Assembly (NCBI GenBank): GCA_913047525.1
Contig: CAJWUS010000011.1
Location: forward strand, 1 to 19,136
Reading direction: 5' to 3'
Length of the DNA stretch: 19,136 nucleotides
DNA from: an uncultured Flavobacteriales bacterium
GTDB lineage: Bacteria; Bacteroidota; Bacteroidia; Flavobacteriales; BACL11
Under the pieces are notes generated by a model, which worked only from the letters and a program-made list of their open reading frames with translations, was not told the origin of the DNA and searched no databases. Position numbers and translations under genes: made by a program. Below are positions 1 through 8,534 of the stretch, one piece after another (position 1 is the stretch's first letter; each line of letters opens with the position of its first letter).

Positions 1-270
1 TATATCTCTCCATGTAGAATTAATATCTGGAATGTAAAACATCTCAACCGGATTTATCCCATTTGTCACATCTACAACTGAGAAACCATCATTTAAGCCA
101 ACTAAAGCGTATTCGTTTCCGTTTGCATCTACCCATCCCCATATATCGCTACCTTCAGTATTAGGCCATTCAAAAGTACCCATAAGGGCCAAATTCATAC
201 TATTTTGAGAATTAGAGAATAATGGAATTAAAAAGAATGTAATCAAGATTGTTTTAAAAAGAACTTTCAT
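1..270 (-). CDS. Choice-of-anchor B family secreted protein (N-terminal part, cut by the window edge)
   Basis: I translated this frame by hand. It opens with ATG at 268-270 and stays open to base 1, giving 90 residues with the remainder lying outside the window. Residues 1-21 form a signal peptide: Lys near the start, a hydrophobic stretch, then a likely cleavage near FSNSQ. The mature start contains DIWGWVDANGNEYALVG, then GFSVVDVT, NPVEMFYIP and STWRDI. This order (a site naming the whole account, 'D-W-G', 'VDVT-P', 'STWRD') is typical of the choice-of-anchor B family, which carries LVIVD-like beta-propeller repeats. Many family members in Bacteroidota end in a type IX secretion signal, but the C-terminus is not visible here. 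The substrate or ligand is unknown. The family call rests on pattern recognition of this segment only. Confidence 0.8.
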   Translation of the reverse strand, partial: MKVLFKTILITFFLIPLFSNSQNSMNLALMGTFEWPNTEGSDIWGWVDANGNEYALVGLNDGFSVVDVTNGINPVEMFYIPDINSTWRDI

Positions 271-289
271 TGTTTTAATTTTATTTCTG

Positions 290-297
290 CAAATTTA
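290..297 (-). promoter_or_regulatory. Candidate Bacteroidota -7 box for the choice-of-anchor B gene
   Basis: Read on the minus strand this is TAAATTTG, a full match to TANNTTTG, 19 bases before the ATG. I see no clear TTTG element at the expected -33 position, so the promoter is only partly supported. Its place in the 96-base gap between parC and this gene is right for transcription independent of the topoisomerase operon. Confidence 0.4.
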
Positions 298-366
298 ACC
301 TAATATATTACTTTTTGTTTTTTATTGAAGAAATATTAACTAAAATCGTATTCATTCAAGTCATAA

Positions 367-2976
367 TCATAAGTCTAAAGTAATTTGCTGACTAGGCTTG
401 TCCGGTTTTGTTTTTACCTTTCTTCCTTCTCCAGGTTCTTCAGTATAGTTCTTTTCTTCATTTTCAATTTCTACCTCTATCATTTCCTCAAAAGGTAGAG
501 GTTTTAACAAATTAATTTCTTTTACTTTTTTGTTAGTCAGTTTATTTCCTATTGATTTTATCCCTTTTATAGCAATAAACTCTTCAAGATTTATTGTTTT
601 TGTCTTTCTTTCTTTACCCTTTTCTTTTACAAAAAGAATTTTAGCTTGTGGCCTCCAATCCGTAGAGACAACCTCTAATAAAGATCCTTTATTATCTGAT
701 ATAAATAACAATTTCTTACAATTTACATCAACTAAAAATCGTTTTACAAAATAAGTTTGTTTTTTGTTATCAAAATAGATTGCAGAAACTGGTTTTTTAG
801 GATTAAATTTTTCAATTATTATCATATCCTCATCAAAATGAGTAGAAAGTTCAACCTCTTTCAATTCTAATTCCCCTTTCTGATTGATACAAAGGATCTT
901 ATCTTCAGCATCAAATTCGCCCAAAAACTCTCCTCTTTCATCTACATTCAGTCTGTGAACAGCATCATCAAACCAAATCTTTCTAGCAGCCAAAGTAGAA
1001 ATACCCTCTGATTTTAGCTCTACCTTCTTTATAGTATTTTTAGTAACTATTTTTCCATTAGTTCCTCTACCCTTAATTACAATTTCTGAAAAATCAATAT
1101 CAATTTTTAATTTCTTCAACTTTTGCAATGCGCGCAAATACACACATACTTGCTCTGCTTGCCCATTTGGATTAGCTGTAAAATAAAGCACTTTACTTCC
1201 TTTTTCCGATTTGACAAGAAAATAGTTCTTATTACGAGTAACTCCTTTTACAGCAAATCGTTTTATCATATTATATCCTGATTTTCCGTCTTTGTAAATC
1301 ATATTGTAAATGGTACGCTCATCTCCTTTTTTAAATATTCCGCAATGGATGATGTCTTTTCCAACAAAAGTTTTTTCATCCACTTTTATTATAATCATAC
1401 TTCCGTCTTTTTTGAAAATGATAATATCATCAATATCAGAACAATCACACACATATTCATCTTTTCTAAGAGTAGTTCCTATAAATCCTTCTTTTCTATT
1501 TACATAAAGTTTCTTACTTGCTACTACTACCTTTTTTGCTTCTATATTTTCAAAGGTTTTTATTTCTGTTTTTCTTTTAAATTCTTTACCATAATTTTTC
1601 TTCAATTCTTTGAAATAAGCAATAGCATAATCAGTCAAGTTATTTAAATTATATTTTACTTCTTTTAATCTTTCTTCTAATTTTAAGATGTCATTTTTTG
1701 CTTTCTCTAAATCAAATTTGGTAATTCTTTTTATCTTAATTTCTGTAAGCTGACTAATATCTTTATTTGTTACTTCACGTAAAAGCTTCTTAGTATATGG
1801 CTTTAGTCCTTTATGAATTGTGGAAATAACTTCTTCCCAGCTTTCTAATTCTTCAATTTGGTGATAGATTCTATTTTCAATAAATATCCTTTCAAGGGAA
1901 GCAAAATGCCATTTATCTTGAAGCTCATGCAATACTACCTCCAACTCCTGTTTAAGTAAATCTAGTGTTCTATTTGTTGAAATACGTAAGATTTCCGATA
2001 CACCTAAGAATTTTGGTGTTTCCTCCTCAATTATACAAGAAAGTGGAGATATAGAAACTTCACAATTGGTAAAACTATAAAGAGCGTCTATGGTTTTATC
2101 GGGTGATACTTTTGTTGGAAGCGTAATGGCTATTTCTACATTTTCAGCCGTATTATCCTCTATCTTTTTTATCTTAATCTTTCCTTGATCATTGGCCTTT
2201 ATTATGGAAGAAATTAAAGAAGTTGTGGTCGTTGAAAAAGGAATCTCAGAAATAATAAGAGTGCTTTTATCTTCTTGTGAGATTTTTGCTCTTACTCTAA
2301 TTCTTCCTCCCCTTTTCCCATCATTATAATTAGTGAAGTCAGCCATTCCACCACTAAAGAAATCAGGAAAGATTCTTGGTTTCACTCCTTTAAGGATTTT
2401 GATAGAGGCATCAATTAGCTCATTAAAATTATGAGGCATTATTTTGGTAGAAAGTCCAACAGCAATACCCTCTACCCCTTGGGTTAAAAGCAAGGGGAAC
2501 TTTACTGGTAAAGTTACTGGTTCCTTACTTCTGCCATCATAAGAGGGAATCCACTCTGTAATTTTTGAGTTGTAAAGTACTTCTAAAGCAAATTTACTAA
2601 GGCGGACTTCAATATATCTTGGAGCTGCTGCCTTATCACCTGTGAAAGTATTTCCCCAGTTTCCTTGCATATCAAGTAAGAGATCTTTTTGTCCTATTTG
2701 TATAAGCGCATCACCGATAGAAGAATCTCCATGAGGATGATATTTCATGGTATGCCCTATTACATTGGCAACTTTATGATATCTACCATCATCTAACTCT
2801 TTTAAAGAATGTAGTATTCTTCTTTGTACTGGTTTTAATCCATCTTCAATATATGGTACGGATCTTTCCAAAATAACATAAGAGGCGTAATCTAAAAACC
2901 ATTGCTCATACATACCAGAAACATGTATTACATCTTTTAGGTTTTCTCCATTTATATTACTGGACTCTTTATTCAT
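367..2976 (-). CDS. parC: DNA topoisomerase IV subunit A
   Basis: This is the DNA breakage and rejoining subunit of topoisomerase IV (type IIA), which decatenates sister chromosomes with ParE. The winged-helix domain holds the active-site arginine-tyrosine pair in AAAPRY (Tyr121, which would form the 5'-phosphotyrosyl bond). The quinolone-region motif HPHGDSS lies at 80-86; Ser85 and Asp89 occupy the positions of E. coli ParC Ser80 and Glu84, which suggests a quinolone-sensitive form. A tower and coiled-coil region follows (about 330-480), then a C-terminal beta-pinwheel domain (about 500-820). The length of 869 aa suits Bacteroidota ParC. No GyrA-box (QRRGGRG) is visible, and the partner gene immediately upstream is a short ParE, both of which favour topoisomerase IV over gyrase. 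The charged tail after about 835 ends in QITLDL. The gene is 65 bases downstream of parE and probably cotranscribed with it. Confidence 0.93.
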   Translation of the reverse strand: MNKESSNINGENLKDVIHVSGMYEQWFLDYASYVILERSVPYIEDGLKPVQRRILHSLKELDDGRYHKVANVIGHTMKYHPHGDSSIGDALIQIGQKDLLLDMQGNWGNTFTGDKAAAPRYIEVRLSKFALEVLYNSKITEWIPSYDGRSKEPVTLPVKFPLLLTQGVEGIAVGLSTKIMPHNFNELIDASIKILKGVKPRIFPDFFSGGMADFTNYNDGKRGGRIRVRAKISQEDKSTLIISEIPFSTTTTSLISSIIKANDQGKIKIKKIEDNTAENVEIAITLPTKVSPDKTIDALYSFTNCEVSISPLSCIIEEETPKFLGVSEILRISTNRTLDLLKQELEVVLHELQDKWHFASLERIFIENRIYHQIEELESWEEVISTIHKGLKPYTKKLLREVTNKDISQLTEIKIKRITKFDLEKAKNDILKLEERLKEVKYNLNNLTDYAIAYFKELKKNYGKEFKRKTEIKTFENIEAKKVVVASKKLYVNRKEGFIGTTLRKDEYVCDCSDIDDIIIFKKDGSMIIIKVDEKTFVGKDIIHCGIFKKGDERTIYNMIYKDGKSGYNMIKRFAVKGVTRNKNYFLVKSEKGSKVLYFTANPNGQAEQVCVYLRALQKLKKLKIDIDFSEIVIKGRGTNGKIVTKNTIKKVELKSEGISTLAARKIWFDDAVHRLNVDERGEFLGEFDAEDKILCINQKGELELKEVELSTHFDEDMIIIEKFNPKKPVSAIYFDNKKQTYFVKRFLVDVNCKKLLFISDNKGSLLEVVSTDWRPQAKILFVKEKGKERKTKTINLEEFIAIKGIKSIGNKLTNKKVKEINLLKPLPFEEMIEVEIENEEKNYTEEPGEGRKVKTKPDKPSQQITLDL

Positions 2977-3041
2977 GCATATTCTTATTTTGAATAAGAG
3001 ATATAATACTGTCTACTATTTTTCTTGATATTTTACAATTA

Positions 3042-4892
3042 CTATTCATCTTCAATTATTTCGTTTTCTACTTTCAAATTCTCAATAATAAACTTCTGCC
3101 TTTCTGGAGTGTTTTTCCCCATATAAAAACTTAAAATCTCCTCAATTCCAGCTTCTTTTCCAATTATCACTGGTTCAAGGCGCATATTTTTTCCAATAAA
3201 ATGCTTAAACTCTGATGGAGATATTTCTCCTAACCCTTTAAATCTTGTGATTTCTGCATTTTTTCCAATCTTTTCAATAGCTTCTATTTTTTCTTTTTCG
3301 CTATAACTATAAAAAGTTTTCTTTTTGTTTCTAACTCTAAAAAGAGGAGTTTCCAAAATATGCACATGCCCTTCTTTTACAAGTTCAGGGAAAAACTTCA
3401 AAAAGAAAGTAATAAGCAAAAGACGAATATGCATACCATCTACATCCGCATCAGTTGCTAATACAATCTTATTATATCGTAATCCCTCAATACCGTCTTC
3501 AATATTAAGAGCTGCTTGCAAAAGATTAAACTCCTCATTTTCATAAACAACTTTTTTATTTAATCCAAAGGAATTAAGTGGCTTTCCTCTTAAGCTAAAA
3601 ACTGCTTGAGTGCTTACATCACGCGTTTTGGTAATAGAACCAGAAGCTGAATCACCCTCTGTGATAAAAATGGTAGTATCTGTCCGACTCTCTTTTTTTA
3701 AGTCATTATAATGTACCCTACAATCTCTTAGTTTTTTATTGTGCAAATTAGCTTTCTTTGCTCTTTCTCTGGCTAATTTCTTAACTCCAGCCATGGCTTT
3801 TCTTTCATTTTCCGCTTGCTGAATTTTATTTTGTAGAGCAACTGCAGTTTCAGGGTTCTTATGCAGGTAATTATCCAATTGCGTTTTGATAAAATCATTT
3901 ACAAATGTTCGAATAGTTACACCAGAAGGTTCCATTTCATTTGAGCCCAATTTTGTTTTGGTTTGCGATTCAAAGACAGGTTCAATTATTTTGATACTTA
4001 TAGCGGCATATACTGCCTGACGAATGTCAACCGCATCATAATTTTTTCCGTAAAACTCCCGAATAGTTTTAGCAATCGATTCCCTAAAAGAGCTTTGATG
4101 TGTTCCCCCCTGAACGGTATGTTGCCCATTTACAAAAGAGAAATATTGCTCAGAATATTGATTTTTGCAGTGTGTAAGTGCAAGCTCAATATCTTCTCCT
4201 TTCAGGTGAATTATAGGATATAGAATTTCAGAATCAATATCTCGCTCCAATAAATCGTATAATCCATTTTTAGAAATAAATTTATTGCCATTGTAAAGTA
4301 TTGTCAGTCCAGGATTTAAATAACAGTAATTCCAGAGCATTTTCTCCACATACTCATTGATAAATCGGTATTTTCCAAATAATTCTTCATCAGGAATAAA
4401 GGTAACTTTTGTACCTTTTCTGGAAGAATTATCTTGAATAGGCTCTTCATTAAAAATAATACCTTTATCAAACTCTACCAATTTACTTTTTCCCTCCCTT
4501 ACCGATTTGATTTTAAAATAGGAAGAAAGTGCATTCACAGCTTTTGTTCCAACCCCATTTAGTCCAACTGATTTTTTGAAAACTTTGGAATCATATTTTG
4601 CGCCTGTATTGATTTTCGAAACACAATCAATAACTTTTCCAAGCGGAACTCCTCTGCCAAAATCACGAACAGAAACTCTATTATTTTTGATGGAAACTTC
4701 AATGGTTTTACCATGTCCCATTACATATTCATCAATGCAATTATCAATTACTTCTTTGAGTAAAACATATACCCCATCATCAGGAGATGAGCCATTACCA
4801 ATCTTCCCAATATACATCCCAGGCCTAAGTCGAATATGTTCTTTCCAATCTAAGGACCGAATGCTTTCTTCTGTATAATGTTGTTTTGACAT
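3042..4892 (-). CDS. parE: DNA topoisomerase IV subunit B
   Basis: This is the ATPase subunit of topoisomerase IV. The N-terminal GHKL fold shows the expected motifs: RLRPGMYIG (22-30), [10 protein letters not shown] with catalytic Glu47 and Mg-binding Asn51, DFGRGVP (77-83) and [14 protein letters not shown] (110-123). The transducer domain carries the conserved QTKTKLG (310-316), whose lysine contacts the ATP gamma-phosphate. The TOPRIM domain has EGDSASG (412-418) and DADVDG (481-486), the metal-binding acidic residues. The length of 616 aa is the short form normal for ParE and for GyrB without the proteobacterial insert. The ATG start fits the family's usual N-terminus. It leads the parE-parC operon, with a 191-base upstream gap that carries a candidate -7 box. 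Confidence 0.95.
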   Translation of the reverse strand: MSKQHYTEESIRSLDWKEHIRLRPGMYIGKIGNGSSPDDGVYVLLKEVIDNCIDEYVMGHGKTIEVSIKNNRVSVRDFGRGVPLGKVIDCVSKINTGAKYDSKVFKKSVGLNGVGTKAVNALSSYFKIKSVREGKSKLVEFDKGIIFNEEPIQDNSSRKGTKVTFIPDEELFGKYRFINEYVEKMLWNYCYLNPGLTILYNGNKFISKNGLYDLLERDIDSEILYPIIHLKGEDIELALTHCKNQYSEQYFSFVNGQHTVQGGTHQSSFRESIAKTIREFYGKNYDAVDIRQAVYAAISIKIIEPVFESQTKTKLGSNEMEPSGVTIRTFVNDFIKTQLDNYLHKNPETAVALQNKIQQAENERKAMAGVKKLARERAKKANLHNKKLRDCRVHYNDLKKESRTDTTIFITEGDSASGSITKTRDVSTQAVFSLRGKPLNSFGLNKKVVYENEEFNLLQAALNIEDGIEGLRYNKIVLATDADVDGMHIRLLLITFFLKFFPELVKEGHVHILETPLFRVRNKKKTFYSYSEKEKIEAIEKIGKNAEITRFKGLGEISPSEFKHFIGKNMRLEPVIIGKEAGIEEILSFYMGKNTPERQKFIIENLKVENEIIEDE

Positions 4893-4936
4893 TTATAGTA
4901 AAAGAGTATTAACTTTGAGTTTTTAAAGAATGAAAA

Positions 4937-4944
4937 CAAAAGTA
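4937..4944 (-). promoter_or_regulatory. Candidate -7 box for the parE-parC operon
   Basis: On the minus strand this reads TACTTTTG, matching TANNTTTG, about 44 bases before the parE ATG. A good -33 TTTG is not visible at the usual spacing, and a run of A/T lies upstream instead. The support is sequence match plus position only. Confidence 0.35.
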
Positions 4945-4990
4945 AAATAAAAAAAAAATATCGGAATATTATCTGATTGGGTTTTTAACA

Positions 4991-5016
4991 ATCTTTTCAA
5001 CTTAAAAGATGTTGAA
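4991..5016. repeat. Two overlapping, mutually exclusive inverted repeats between ychF and parE
   Basis: ATCTTTT (4991-4997) pairs perfectly with AAAAGAT (5004-5010) across a 6-base loop. TTCAAC (4996-5001) pairs with GTTGAA (5011-5016) across a 9-base loop. The two hairpins share bases, so only one can form at a time. On the plus strand the second hairpin is followed by CGG and a T run (5020-5025), as in an intrinsic terminator, but no plus-strand gene lies upstream. On the minus strand it follows ychF at a distance of about 70 bases and lacks a clear U tract. The role is unknown. Confidence 0.3.
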
Positions 5017-5083
5017 CGGTTTTTTATTTGTAGTTTGTAAAAACAACACTATTCATATTCTTCTTTTTACTACAAATCAATCT

Positions 5084-6181
5084 CTAAACATTAAACCTAA
5101 AATGCATCACATCACCATCTTTTACAACATACTCTTTCCCTTCCACTGAGAGTTTTCCAGAATCTCTACATACCTGCTCTGAGCCAAGTTCTACAAAGTT
5201 ATTATAAGAAATTACTTCAGCACGAATGAATCCTTTTTCAAAATCGGAATGGATTACTCCTGCAGCTTGTGGTGCTTTCATTCCTTTCTCAATAGTCCAG
5301 GCTCTAACTTCCTTTACACCAGCTGTGAAATAGGTTTGTAAATTGAGCAAGCGATAAGTTGCCTGAATTAAATGATAAACCCCAGGTTGTTCCAAGCCCA
5401 TTTCACTTAAAAAAAGTGCTTGTTCTTCCAAATCATCAAGTTCGGCAATTTCTGCCTCAATGGAGGTTGCGATAAGTAAAATCTCAGCATCTTCCGTTTT
5501 TATTACTTCATTTATTTGATGAACATATTTATTGCTGTCTTTTGCAGAACTTTCGTCTACATTACAAACATACAATACAGGCTTATGAGTAAGTAAATGT
5601 AAATCAGCAATAACTTCTTTCTCAGTATCTGTTACTTCCAAAGAACGAACAGGTTCTCCCTTTTTTAGATGATCAATATATTTATCTAAGATCCCAACTA
5701 TTTTTATGGCCTCTTTATCGCCAGATTTCGCAATTTTTTGGTTTTTCTCACGCTTTTTCTCAATTGCTTCCAAATCTTTTAATTGCAACTCAAAATCAAT
5801 AGTTTCTTTATCTCGTACAGGATTCACACTTCCATCCACATGTACAATATTATCATCATCAAAACACCTTAACACATGAATGATTGCATTACATTCTCTA
5901 ATATTTGCCAAAAATTTATTACCGAGACCCTCTCCTTTGCTTGCGCCTTTTACCAATCCTGCAATATCTACAATCTCAATTGTGGTAGCTTGTATTTTTT
6001 CAGGGTTTACTAATTCTGCTAATTTTTCTAATCTCTCATCAGGAACAGTAATGACACCTACATTTGGCTCAATGGTACAAAAAGGAAAATTAGCTGCTTG
6101 AGCCTTTGCTTTGGATAAGCAATTAAACAGGGTTGATTTTCCTACATTCGGCAATCCCACAATTCCACATTTTACAGCCAT
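5084..6181 (-). CDS. ychF: Redox-regulated P-loop ATPase YchF (Ola1 family)
   Basis: This is an Obg-related ATPase of the TRAFAC class that binds ribosomes and is linked to oxidative stress control. The G1 P-loop is GLPNVGKST (9-17), followed by NFPFCTIEPN (31-40), the signature switch segment of YchF. G3 is DIAG (72-75). The G4 position reads NVDE (207-210) rather than NKxD, the change known to shift this family from GTP to ATP. A helical coiled-coil insert spans about 125-195. A C-terminal TGS domain (about 280-363) ends in GDVMHFRFNV, the usual YchF terminus. The length of 365 aa is normal for the family. It is preceded by an A-rich leader and a -7 box, and shares a 138-base divergent gap with the transketolase operon. 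Confidence 0.97.
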   Translation of the reverse strand: MAVKCGIVGLPNVGKSTLFNCLSKAKAQAANFPFCTIEPNVGVITVPDERLEKLAELVNPEKIQATTIEIVDIAGLVKGASKGEGLGNKFLANIRECNAIIHVLRCFDDDNIVHVDGSVNPVRDKETIDFELQLKDLEAIEKKREKNQKIAKSGDKEAIKIVGILDKYIDHLKKGEPVRSLEVTDTEKEVIADLHLLTHKPVLYVCNVDESSAKDSNKYVHQINEVIKTEDAEILLIATSIEAEIAELDDLEEQALFLSEMGLEQPGVYHLIQATYRLLNLQTYFTAGVKEVRAWTIEKGMKAPQAAGVIHSDFEKGFIRAEVISYNNFVELGSEQVCRDSGKLSVEGKEYVVKDGDVMHFRFNV

Positions 6182-6203
6182 TTTTTATTTTTTTTTGAGT
6201 TGG

Positions 6204-6211
6204 CAAATATA
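6204..6211 (-). promoter_or_regulatory. Candidate -7 box for ychF
   Basis: On the minus strand this reads TATATTTG, a full TANNTTTG match, 22 bases before the ychF ATG. The leader between them is nearly all A, a common translation-initiation context in Bacteroidota in place of a Shine-Dalgarno site. No clear -33 element was found. Confidence 0.5.
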
Positions 6212-6292
6212 TATTAAGAATACAAAATAATGGAAAATACATTAGAGTTTTCAATAATTATTAACACAGCCGTCAGCATTTGATTAAAATTC

Positions 6293-6300
6293 TATTTTTG
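6293..6300 (+). promoter_or_regulatory. Candidate -7 box for the transketolase operon
   Basis: TATTTTTG matches TANNTTTG and lies 19 bases before the ATG at 6320, a typical short Bacteroidota leader. The nearest TTTG upstream (6279-6282) is too close to be the -33 element, so the match is one-sided. Confidence 0.45.
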
Positions 6301-6319
6301 CCATTGAAAAAACTATCCT

Positions 6320-7165
6320 ATGCCAAACATTACAGAATTAAAAGAAATTTGCACCCAAATAAGAAGAGATATTGTGCGAATGGTGCATGCTAATAATTCA
6401 GGACATCCTGGTGGTTCTTTAGGTTGTACCGAACTTTTAGTATCACTTTATTTTGAGATTATGAATCATAATACAAACTTTACAATGGATGGAAAAAATG
6501 AAGATATTTTCTTCTTATCCAACGGACATATCTCCCCTGTTTTTTATTCAGTACTCGCCAGAAGTGGTTATTTTGAAATCTCAGAATTAGCTACATTCCG
6601 TAAGATAGATAGCCGTTTGCAAGGACATCCAACTACTCATAATAATTTGGAAGGAGTGCGTATGGCTTCTGGGTCATTAGGGCAAGGGCTTTCAGTAGCA
6701 ATTGGGGCAGCACTTAGCAAAAAATTGAATAAAGATAATAGTAAAGTTTTTGCACTTTTAGGAGATGGCGAATTGCAAGAAGGGCAAAATTGGGAGGCAA
6801 TAATGTACGCTTCAGCCAATAAAGTAGATAACCTGATCGCTATTATTGATTATAATCAAAAACAAATTGATGGAAGTATAAATGATGTTCTGCCAATGGG
6901 TGATATAGCTAAAAAGTTCAGGACTTTTGACTGGGAAGTAATGGTGGAAAAAGACGGAAATAATCTGGAAGCAATCATCAGTTGCTTAAATAATGCAAAA
7001 GATTTATCAGCAAAAGGAAAACCAGTCGTTATCATATTGCATACTGAAATGGGAAATGGTGTTGATTTCATGATGGGTACACACAAATGGCATGGCTCAG
7101 CTCCAAATGATAAGCAACTGGCAGATGCACTTTCTCAAAATGTAGAAACTTTAGGTGATTACTAA
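6320..7165 (+). CDS. Transketolase, N-terminal (thiamine diphosphate-binding) subunit
   Basis: This is the N-terminal half of a two-polypeptide transketolase, which transfers two-carbon ketol units in the non-oxidative pentose phosphate pathway. SGHPGGSLG (27-35) is the signature transketolase segment. SNGHISP (67-73) and QGHPT (101-105) supply further active-site histidines. The ThDP/Mg motif runs from GDGELQEGQ (148-156) to Asn179. The length of 281 aa covers only the PP domain, whereas single-chain transketolases are about 660 aa. The matching Pyr and C-terminal domains are encoded at 8535-9470, separated by a VWA gene. The ATG start gives the family's usual N-terminus. The two-gene form is known in Bacteroidota and archaea; a DXP-synthase-like or other ketol-transferase activity cannot be excluded. 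Confidence 0.9.
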   Translation: MPNITELKEICTQIRRDIVRMVHANNSGHPGGSLGCTELLVSLYFEIMNHNTNFTMDGKNEDIFFLSNGHISPVFYSVLARSGYFEISELATFRKIDSRLQGHPTTHNNLEGVRMASGSLGQGLSVAIGAALSKKLNKDNSKVFALLGDGELQEGQNWEAIMYASANKVDNLIAIIDYNQKQIDGSINDVLPMGDIAKKFRTFDWEVMVEKDGNNLEAIISCLNNAKDLSAKGKPVVIILHTEMGNGVDFMMGTHKWHGSAPNDKQLADALSQNVETLGDY

Positions 7166-8531
7166 AAGAATCAAAATATTATTACTCACGTCCCTACTTT
7201 TTATAGGAAGCTTTGATACTTATTCTCAGCAAAAAAAGGAGCAAGTAAATAGAATTCTTTTCATTTTTGACGCTTCACAATCTATGCTTGGCAGATGGCA
7301 ATCTGGTAGAAAAATTGATATTGCCAGAAAATTGCTTTACAATATGTTAGATAGCTTAAAAACAATGGATAATCTAGAAATTGGCTTAAGAGTTTACGGC
7401 CATCAGAAAAGTTTTCCCCCTCAAGATTGTGATGACACCAGATTAGAAGTTGATTTTGGAAAAAGTAATGATGTTACCGAAAGAATTAAAGCAAAGTTAA
7501 AAATGATTCGGGCGAGAGGAACCACTCCTATTGCTATATCCTTAGAAAAAGGAGCTTACGATTTTCCTAAAACAGATAATAGCAGGAATATTATCATTTT
7601 AATTACGGATGGAAGAGAGGAATGCAATATGGATCCTTGCTCGGTTTCTAGGCTTTTGCAAAGAGAAGGAATTATTCTCAAACCATTTGTTATTGGTGTT
7701 GGATTAGATGAAACTTACAAGAAAACTTTTGATTGTGTCGGCACCTATTATGATGCTTCAAAAGAAAAGGATTTTGAAACTGTACTTCAAGTAGTTATCT
7801 CCCATGTGTTAAACTCCACTACTGCTCAAGTTAATTTGTTAGATGAGAGTGAAAAACCAACAGAGACTAATGTAAATCTCACTTTTTATGATGAGTCTTC
7901 TGCTTTAGCAAAATACAATTTTGTGCATACCATGAACCACAAAGGAAACCCTGACACTATGAGTATTGATCCCATACTTAAATACAAAGTAGTAGCACAT
8001 ACTATTCCTTCAGTAGAGTCTGAATTAGTTTCACTTACTCCTGGCAAGCACACCATTATTCCTATCAACACTCCACAGGGATTTTTGGAAGTAAAAATGC
8101 AAAGCAAGAAAGATTATCAATTTATCATTAGAAAGTCAGGGGAATCAGCAACCTTACATGTACAAGAAACCAATACAAAGCAAAAGTATTTGACAGGTAA
8201 ATACGATATTGAAGTGCTGACTATTCCAAGATTTACTATTAAAGGTATTGAAATAAAACAATCGAAAACAACTACAATTAATATGCCTAATACAGGTACA
8301 GCCAATATTCTTTTACCCTCAAAAGGCGATGGTGGAATTTACAGATTTAAAGATAATCTGTGGGAACAAGTCTATCCTATTAATGATAATATACAAAGGA
8401 TAAAACTTTATTTACTTCCAGGAAACTATAAGATTGTATTTCGTTCTAGATCAGCAAAACAGTATATGTATACTAACGAAAAAGATTTTAAAGTGCAATC
8501 AGGGAAATCAAAATTAATAAAACTATACTAA
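7155..8531 (+). CDS. Secreted von Willebrand factor A domain protein
   Basis: The likely start is GTG at 7155, which overlaps the end of the transketolase N subunit by 11 bases and suggests translational coupling. Residues 1-25 form a signal peptide (KRIK, hydrophobic core, YSQ). The VWA domain spans about 32-220: MIDAS residues are D39-A-S41-Q-S43, then Thr in GTTP (122-125) and Asp152 in LITDGREE, so metal binding looks intact. LRVYGHQ and DCDDTRLEV are typical of a bacterial VWA subfamily. Four cysteines (92, 157, 162, 194) could form disulfides. After the VWA domain come beta-rich segments, the last two of which look duplicated (about 306-377 and 379-458). No membrane anchor, lipobox or type IX sorting domain is visible, so it is probably periplasmic. 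The ligand is unknown. Confidence 0.85.
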   Translation: MITKRIKILLLTSLLFIGSFDTYSQQKKEQVNRILFIFDASQSMLGRWQSGRKIDIARKLLYNMLDSLKTMDNLEIGLRVYGHQKSFPPQDCDDTRLEVDFGKSNDVTERIKAKLKMIRARGTTPIAISLEKGAYDFPKTDNSRNIIILITDGREECNMDPCSVSRLLQREGIILKPFVIGVGLDETYKKTFDCVGTYYDASKEKDFETVLQVVISHVLNSTTAQVNLLDESEKPTETNVNLTFYDESSALAKYNFVHTMNHKGNPDTMSIDPILKYKVVAHTIPSVESELVSLTPGKHTIIPINTPQGFLEVKMQSKKDYQFIIRKSGESATLHVQETNTKQKYLTGKYDIEVLTIPRFTIKGIEIKQSKTTTINMPNTGTANILLPSKGDGGIYRFKDNLWEQVYPINDNIQRIKLYLLPGNYKIVFRSRSAKQYMYTNEKDFKVQSGKSKLIKLY

Positions 8532-8534
8532 TTT

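Noticed and set aside
530..1647. Several plus-strand open frames of 65-100 codons inside parC
   Set aside because: They run antisense to a well-supported gene, have phenylalanine- and serine-rich composition typical of reversed Lys/Glu-rich coding sequence, and show no recognisable motif.
5010..5110. Plus-strand small ORF starting with ATG at 5009 in the ychF-parE gap
   Set aside because: It runs into ychF antisense, has no leader or familiar motif, and the first codons coincide with the AT-rich inverted repeat.
6182..6197. T-rich run before ychF as an intrinsic terminator
   Set aside because: On the minus strand it is the A-rich leader of ychF just before the ATG, and no GC-rich stem precedes it on the plus strand.
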